Positions 56,326 through 64,000 of a stretch of DNA of 64,000 bases are shown here, one piece after another. This DNA is from Tetrahymena thermophila SB210 (Eukaryota; Ciliophora; Oligohymenophorea; Hymenostomatida; Tetrahymenidae): positions 1-64,000 of the forward strand of contig NW_002476266.1 of NCBI RefSeq assembly GCF_000189635.1, written 5' to 3'. The stretch's first letter is position 1; each line of letters starts with the position of its first letter. The notes beneath the pieces were generated by a model that did no database searches, was not told where the DNA came from, and worked only from the letters and a program-made list of their open reading frames with translations. A program made the translations under genes and the position numbers.

Positions 56326-56459
56326 AATTACTGTAGAATACGAGTAAAATCCTAATCTGTTAAGTCGCAAAGTTTGCTAGTTATTTTTTGTGAGTTTTTA
56401 ACAAAATAAGAAAAACTAGGAATTTTTGTTTGCGACTTAAAGGGTATTCTACGGTAATT
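56326..56459. other. 134-nt inverted-repeat (three-stem hairpin) element
   Basis: The outer arms, AATTACTGTAGAATAC (56326-56341) and GTATTCTACGGTAATT (56444-56459), pair over 16 positions with one G-T wobble. The inner arms, TTAAGTCGCAAA (56360-56371) and TTTGCGACTTAA (56429-56440), are a perfect 12-bp inverted repeat. A third stem joins CTAGTT (56377) with AACTAG (56414) and extends imperfectly. The arms hold most of the G and C in the region, so chance pairing of AT-rich DNA is unlikely. It has no frame and no clear target-site duplication. It could be a structured RNA gene or a small MITE-like hairpin element. Confidence 0.6.
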
Positions 56460-57057
56460 CAAAAAAAAGTATAATTAATTATAAAGACTAAATAGTTTTT
56501 ATTATATACGGAAACTATGTAAGAAAAACTAAAGTTTATATAATTTTAAATAATTTGTTGTAATTTTTCTTATTATTGAACATATATATATAGCAGCTAT
56601 GAACTATTTTATTTTTATGGTAATTTTATGTAAAGATAAATAAGTAATTATCTATGATTTTCTTTGATTTTAAAGTTTAGATAATTTAAATTTTTATATT
56701 TGATCAGTTAGTTTTATAAATCTCTTTGTTTTTCAAATAAATTATGATTTATTTTTCCAATCCAAATATTTAAGGTATAATTGCTTCGAATAAATTTGCT
56801 TATTAGTGTTAATTAATATTTAAAAAGCAGCAGTCTAATAATAATCAGTATATTTTTTCCAATCTTTAAATTAATTAAAATTTAATGAAATTGTTATTAA
56901 TTGACTGATTTTATTTATTTATTTATTTTGTTTGTTTGCTTATTTTATAATGTATTTTACATTGAATAATTTGATAATAGATAATACTTATAAAAAGATA
57001 AATTTTATTAGCTTAGAAATTGAGTTTGTCAAACATAAATAAATATACATAAATAGA

Positions 57058-60000
57058 TCATTTTTATTTTTCTTTAGAATGATAGCCTGGAGTCAAATTT
57101 TATTAAGAACCATTCTTTTCGTTACTATCATCTTACTATAGACTTGCTATGCTTTATCTAAATTATAGAGGATTTGCCATACGTAACGAAGGTCTGTCAA
57201 AAATGCTTTTTCTATATAGCTAATTATTTTCGACCTATAAATCTTACTTTTATTCAACTTAAAATGTATGAGAATTATAATCTTAGTTGTTATATTCATC
57301 ATAGTTATCTATCTGATATATATTTGTATCTGGTATGTAGAAGTACTTCTTTCCTTGATAGATTTGTTTTCCAGTATTTTATTCTTCCCGATACTTTCTT
57401 AAGCCATCTATTCTCAATGCTACTGTATGTTCCCGCTTGATAATCTTAGGTTTTTACTTTTTAAACTATATTCCATCTTCAAAAGATTAATTTAAGAACA
57501 AGTTTTCTTCTTCTTCGTTTTCCAAATCTTCATCTTAGCTGTTATCTGTATCTGTTTGACTAGATATGTCCTCTCTGTTGAAATTTATTTGATTCATGTT
57601 ATCTTACATTTTTATGCTATACTGCAACCAACTTTTGAATGCCATTCCAACAAATAGCCTTCTTACCATAGGATTTACTCCTTACTGACGCTAATGGACT
57701 ATTTTTGATTTGAGTAAACTAGATTACTATTAATTAAATAATAATGAATTAATAAACTGCTTTTTTTTAAAAAAATGTATACTTTTTTCTTAATAATTTA
57801 TATCTTTTTCATAGAAACTTTCTCCTCTTTCCTCATAATATCTAAAGCTGTATTATGTTTTTTTACCAACTTAGGATCATTTTAATCTTCTATTGAAAGT
57901 TCATATACTTATTCATAAAGTGAAAACTTCATAAATTGGTAGAGTAACTCATTATAATAAACATAACCTTCATAATCACAAAAGATATTCATTCTCATAA
58001 CATTTTTATCTGCTTCTTATTTTTATCTGATTTTATATTTATCTAATTTCAAATTAATTTCATCTTGGGTAATTTCAGTGTCATGCATTTTGAGTTTTTC
58101 TACAAACTCATTTGATTTTCTTTTATAATCTATTGAAAAAATTATTTTAAACGTTACTAAATTACTAAAAAAATTAAAATTTTCTTTCTTTAAAAAATAA
58201 TTAATTAAATGAAATAATTTTAATTTACTTTCTCTATTCAAAAATTTTTGCTTAATTAAAATTTATTTGAATCTTAATTTTGAAAGAAAAAATTGTTTTT
58301 TTATTTTTTAAAGGTTTATTATTTATTATTGTTTTAAAGAAATTTAATAAAATTTTACCAAAACCTAAAGGCTCTTAAAGTTCGAAATAAAAATCAGGAA
58401 TATTTTTTTCATGAATTTTAATTCCGCTGTCTTTGATAGTCATAATTACCCATCTTTTTTTGAAGTCATCTTCTTACTCATTAAAATTGTTTAATGGATT
58501 ATCTGGATTAATGTAATTTTCTTCAAATTCATTCATAATAATTAAGACAAACAAATTCATGAGGATATATGACTAAACTGTGTAGAATGTAACGAAGAAC
58601 AAGATGCCATACACTCCCTTGGCATTAAATGTATCATACATAACTAAATACCAATCTTCTCCTGTGCTCATTCTAAATAGGAGTATGAAAGCTCTGTGGA
58701 AATTAGAAAAATTCCAAAAAGTATTAATTCTCCATCCAGAACTATTTATTTGATTAAAATGATTCATAAAATTGAATTTAATACACAAAAGGAAATTAAT
58801 AAAAATTGTTTGATTACCGTAGGTCTGAGAATAAATACCATGCCAAAATAGAAAATATGAAATAAAATAGAACAAAAAGTAAAGTTGCATTCAGGAATTT
58901 AGGGAAGGCAAATATTGTAGTTTGAATTAGCTTCATTAGTCCTTGGAACGATTTCATTAATTTGAAAAGCCTGGAAACTCTTAATACTCTTAAAATTCTT
59001 ATAATTTATGGTCCAGCTCTTAAGAAACCAATGACAGATTTACCTAAAAATGTCATAACTATATCAACAATAGATGCACATACGACGAAAAAGTCAAATT
59101 AATTCCAACCTTTATAGAAGTATCCTTGTGGACCATAAGCTATTATTTTACAAATACTTTCTGCAATAAATACACTTGTGAATGCTAAGTTTATATTAGA
59201 TAAAATCTAGTCGAATGATTAAGGAGATGTATCATATGTCATAGCCATAACTATAACGTTTCCTATAATACAACTTATAATAAATATTTCTAGCTTTTAA
59301 GATTCTACTATTCTCCATAACTACATTTTAAAGTTATTTATTTTCAAATTATCTGCTAAAAAGTTTCAAAATATTTACAAATTTTCTGAAAAAATTAGAA
59401 GGTGGCTTCATAGAGGTAAAATCTGGAGTTGATCTAACAATAAGCCTTTAAAGTTCAATCCATTATGATTACTCATCTGTTAAATAAGCATTTTTAGCTT
59501 TTTTACTAGCAATATCAAAGTTAAATGATATAATAGCTGTGAATAAGTTAATTGAGAAGAAACTTCCTACAAAAATAAAAGCAGCAAAGAATAAGCTAAA
59601 ATATTTGCTATTATTCCAAACAGGACCAGTATCACTACCATCCATATAATACCAGAAATAGTTGGGCCAACCTTCAAATGTAGAAAGTTCAAACAACATA
59701 ACCATACTAAATCCTATATTATCATTATTATTAGGATATCTGTCCCAAAAGGCTCCAGGTAATTTCATACACTTTATTTTTTTTTAAAAAAATTTGAATT
59801 AAATGTTAAAAATCAAATTAATTATTTTATTATTAAAATGATACTTATTGATATCAATTGCATACATTCATTTATGAGTAAGTAAATGAATGTATTAAGG
59901 AAATAATCAATTTTTAATCATATTTTAATAAACATCTAGATTATTTTAATGGTAGTTACCTTTTCATAAGGATACTAATAAACGTTATATGAGCTTTGTA

Positions 60001-63000
60001 ATACTGCCCCTGTTGTATTGCAGTAAAAGAGCTTTCCACCCATCAAATTCATAGCAAGAATTGCAAACATTAGCCTGTATATTTAATAGGAAATTAAACA
60101 AAAACTAAAATTAACTTTTTATTTACCAAATAAGTAGTACTACAAATATCATGTTTGCTATACCTTCCATAGACTATAATAGAGCCGTTACTATCAATTT
60201 CATCGATTTATTTTGCGATAAGAGTCTGAGAGGACGTAACGTTCTGAGTAATCTCAAAATTTTTATAGCACCAAGATCAATCTATGATAAACTTAAATCA
60301 ATAATGCTGCTAATTACTATAAAGAAATCTAACTAAGACCAAGAATCTCTTAAATAAGAACCTTCATCCAAGAAAAAGCCTAAAGAAACAACCTTAACTA
60401 CACATTCACATATGAAAAATATAGTAAAAAATAAATCTGCATTATTGCTAAATTTGGTTGCACCCACATCAGCAGAACCAATGTAAGTATCAAATGTTAA
60501 CTTGAAGGATGTCAAGATAATAACGCTATTATATATAAAAAAATTTTTTAATAATAAAATGACTAAATGAATAATTAATTTATTTACAGTAAGACTACTT
60601 TATCAAATAAAGGATTCTTATAAACATAGTAAAGTGTTTTTCTTATGATATTATCTTTTGAAAATATATAGAGTGACTATTCACACTCAACTCCTTCATA
60701 ATATTAAAATTAATTCTTTTTTTTAGGACCTGTGTCTTATAAGTTTTACTCAGAAGCTATTCCTCCTTTCTCACTTACACTATCATCATCACCATTAACC
60801 GACTTTTATTTTTCAAACTATCCAGAATCATTTTAAGAGCTAGTTTTTAAAATTGCCTGCTTTGATAAAGTAGCTGATCTTTGTATTCCACCACTATTAT
60901 GTAAACTACTGTTTTGTAATCCTGTAGAAATTCTATTCATATTATTAGATGATGCATAATTACTTTAAGATAAATTATTCATAAATGTTGAACCCATACT
61001 AGTATGTCCAAAAGTAATATCTTGAACTATTTCAAATCTATTTTCAATTTCCTATCTATCTTTTTATACTTCATCAGATTCAAATGAATCAAGCATAATA
61101 GCAAGTACTAAATCGATTAATATATAGTTACCAATAAAAATCATTGATACCAGATAAGCTGAACAGACATAGTTGCTAACATTCGAAAGTAAACATGTGG
61201 TGAGCTGATCATTCCAATTTTCAAGAGTAACTAGATCAAGTACAGCCATATATGCATTTAAGAATTAATCGTAATTGAATCTTGAAGGGATATTTGAATT
61301 GAATGTAGGCCAATTTCCACCAAAAATATTCATACCTAAAAGTGCATATATAAACATGATTAAAAAAAGTAAAAGTAGGATGTATATAAATTATTCCAAA
61401 GTAGACGATATCGCAGCAATTAAAACTTTCATAAATTACAAAGATCTTAGCAATCTTGTAACTCTTAAAACTCTAAACACTCTTAAAATTCTTAATGAAC
61501 GAAAAGCACTAACAGAAGAACTTCCACTTAGAACTGCAAGCTCTAAAATGGATAAAATTACAATTATAGCATCAAAAATATTCATCTTATCTGATACATA
61601 CTCAGTAAAACCTAATCCAATAAGCTTTAAGCCCATATCAACTGCGAATATAATAGTAAAAATATAATTTAATTGAGTGAGTGTCGCTGAACCTAATTTT
61701 ATAAATTAATATATAAATATCAAAATTAAGAGTTTTCTATTGCCATAACAAAATGAAAACAATGTTTTTATTTTATTAAATAATATTTTTTAAATCCTAA
61801 AAAAAACAGAGTAATAAAATAACATTTATCCTAATCAATAAATTTAATCATATCATATCATAAAGAAAAATATACTTGAACTTGGCACAATACCATCCAA
61901 ACAAAGGATAATAGTATTTGATAAGACAAAAAGCATGACTAAATTCTCAAATTACTAATGTGTAACCAATTTTCTTATTCTCCTTCTAAATGCCTGAACA
62001 AGACCTACAAATCCTCCTTCATTTTATTCTATGATTCTACTTGAGTAATTAAGTGAGTCAATAACTTGATTTAAAGCTTTTTAGTTTTTGTTCCTTAAAC
62101 TTATCCAAAGGATATCATCCGCAGAAGTTTGAACTTTAATTTAATTGATTCCTTTTTTCTCAAGGTTGTATATCTCCTTCTTTCTTTGTTGCAAAAACTA
62201 TAAATCAACAGGTTCATTTTAAAATGCAACCATGTCAAAGACTTCGACAGTCTTCTTAACAAGAACGTTTCTAGTTGAAGAACTGAGTTAGCTACTCGAT
62301 GAACTATTATTTAATTCTGATTAGGCTCCTTAACTAAAAGAATGAATGCCTGTATCTGCTGACTTAACACTTTTAATGTCTGTTTGAGATTAACTTGGTT
62401 CATGATTATTCAAGATATCTAATTGCCTTTCTGCCTTTTTAATAAACTTTTGCTCCAACTAATACATAAAAATATCATGTTAGGATTTTTATTGAATATT
62501 CTTGGCTGGAACATCAACTTAAGCTGTTTGGATATTAACTATTTTTTACAACTTTTGATCACCATTAGGTTTTTCATCCAATAGAGGATCTTTTTCCAGC
62601 ACTTATTCCTCCATAAAAATTTTTTATATAGCTTTTTCAAGATTCCAATCATTTTCTATTTCGTCTCCTTTTTAATTTTTACCCTTTTTAGAGACTTAAA
62701 TATTTCCACTCACATTAATCTTTCTTTCAGTCTATTTATTAGTAAGTTTTGAACGAAACGAAGTATTGGCTTGATTTAGACTTTTGTTGTTAGGGTTTTG
62801 TCTTTCGTCTACAGATCCCTAGGCAATTGAACCATTTAAGCTATTTTTTTAAGATTTATTATCCATCTAATCAACTTCATCCTTAAAAGTTCTTTTTAGA
62901 ACTAAACCTTTTTATTCATATTCTCCATTAACACTTTTAGCTTAATTAGACTAAGCTGCTGCTGAATCATTGTTAAGTCTTGAATTTTCCTATTATCCAT

Positions 63001-64000
63001 TTAAGTTATTTTCTGCATGTTCTCCATTTACATAACTATTTGCATCTTATTGTCTACTTGAATCTTCATTATTAACCTAAGAATTAACATCATTTACTCT
63101 TTATTTATTTGTGATTTGTTTTAAAAATAAATTATTTTAGTTTGTTGAAAACTGTCTCTATTATGTTAAAAAATTCATATCATTTTTTTCATCATCATTT
63201 TTAACAGAAGTTCCGCCTTTTTAACTTCTTTATGCGATATTTTTTGCTATTTTGAAGGGATTTGTCTCAAAACTGATTCCATCATTTTTTGGGTCTGCTA
63301 CTTTAGATTATTTAATAGAATGATTTTCAGTTGTAATTTTTCCTTCGAGAATATCCCTAAACATTTTCTCAGCATACATGGTATCGATTCTTTTCGATCT
63401 TTATATAGGCATTTTATATTGTACTTCTGTTAAGTGTTAAATATAAAAAATTTATTAATAAATTACAAATAAATCATTAACTATTAAAATTTAAAATTTA
63501 CAGAGTTTCTTTTTCTTATCTTTTTGTACGATCATGCTTGACTGTTATTTGACTCTAAATTTTAGCCTTTTTATTTTTTCCTCTTATTAATTTTTCAGTT
63601 TTTGTATTTATTTGTTTAGTTTTGTGGGCTATACATCTCCCTCATACTCATTTGTCTATCTATAAACAACTCTAGGTTTCAAATACTTTGAGTCTAGCAT
63701 TAGCTTAAAGTCTTCAGCCTTTAAGTCAATTTATTTATTTATTTTTTTAAGAATTTGCTCTTCTATTTTAGGGGCTTCAAAATTTTCTTATTCTTGAGTG
63801 TTATAAGTTTTAAGATGCTTAATTGACTAATATTATATTTTAAAAATTTAATTCATAAGAAATAAATGGTATTTTAATAAATGTTACAGGAGTTATTTAT
63901 TTTTGAGTAAGTAATTTTGTCGCTTTTTTCTCTTAAAGCTTTTTGCTAGTTTTTCCAATTTTAATATCAAACTCTTAATACAAATTATTGATCACAGTTG
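57058..64000 (-). CDS. Voltage-gated calcium channel alpha-1 subunit, third paralog (5' end outside window)
   Basis: The stop is TGA at 57058-57060; the gene runs off the right edge inside its I-II linker, so domain I and the N-terminus are missing. Domain II (about 62000-61020) has S4 LRILRVFRVLRVTRLLRSL and P-loop TLENWNDQL. Domain III (about 60540-59460) has P-loop TFEGWPNYFWYYMDGSDTGP. Domain IV (about 59330-58500) has P-loop STGEDWYLVMYDTFN. The tail contains IKIHEKNIPDFYFELQEPLG, then QQGVNPMVRRLFVGMAFKSW, DISSQTDTDNSQDED and RKSIFDRPS. It is the nearest relative of the second channel gene: 29 of 33 residues match across the domain IV pore and S6 start. The visible part of the linker (62-64 kb) is Gln/Asn/Ser/Lys-rich. 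Function as a calcium-selective pore is inferred from the three visible pore glutamates. Confidence 0.92.

Larger units (their letters stand above)
55203..57057. other. Intergenic region between two channel genes
   Basis: A spacer of 1.85 kb between the start of the second channel gene and the stop of the third; both are on the minus strand. Apart from a palindrome at 55477-55496 and the hairpin element at 56326-56459, it is plain AT-rich DNA with no frame I can support. The promoter of the second channel gene should lie next to 55203. Confidence 0.75.

Overview
This window is the left end of a macronuclear chromosome of a Tetrahymena-like ciliate. Three things in the sequence show this: a 344-base cap of C4A2 telomere repeats at position 1; very AT-rich DNA throughout; and genes that read as long proteins only if TAA and TAG are sense codons (Gln) and TGA is the sole stop. 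One exon of 5,826 bases and several spliced models with total coding length divisible by three confirm the code. Standard-code reading frames here are mostly fragments or shadows. Introns are short (about 50-120 nt), AT-rich and GT..AG.

Layout. 1-344 telomere; 345-1214 short subtelomere. 1215-5043 (-) is a Gln/Asn-rich coiled-coil protein of unknown function. 6355-10116 (-) is an EF-hand protein with repeated LY(E/D) and CTFxP motifs. 12136-17961 (+) is a 1,941-residue membrane sensor-like protein (two membrane segments around a Cache-like extracellular region, then TPR-like cytoplasmic sequence). 18932-29727 (-) is a four-domain voltage-gated calcium-channel alpha-1 subunit. A plus-strand block follows: 31525-32518 (CFAP119/CCDC189-like), 33341-33808 (mL59-like mitochondrial ribosomal protein) and 36446-41223 (full-length ABCC transporter). 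The rest is minus strand: a small two-exon gene (41482-41869), a 315-residue multi-pass membrane protein (42860-43807) and two more calcium-channel genes, 44259-55202 (complete) and 57058 to beyond 64000 (5' end missing).

The main feature is the cluster of three paralogous calcium-channel genes on the same strand. Each shows a glutamate in every P-loop that lies in the window (E/E/E/E in the two complete genes), Arg/Lys-rich S4 segments, the post-IVS6 EF-hand-like block ending in EPLG, and a shared C-terminal block PMVRRLFVGM. Genes two and three are close relatives; the first is more diverged. In ciliates such channels are expected in the ciliary membrane, controlling beat reversal; that role is inferred here, not shown.

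Intergenic DNA is nearly featureless AT-rich sequence, with a few exceptions: a 134-nt three-stem hairpin element at 56326-56459, a perfect 8-bp inverted repeat upstream of the second channel gene, a degenerate ~510-bp tandem duplication at 30.46-31.42 kb, two families of short local repeats at 34.5 and 35.4-35.8 kb, and a less AT-rich island at 18.36-18.58 kb. No tRNA, rRNA, CRISPR array, transposase or retroelement was recognised.
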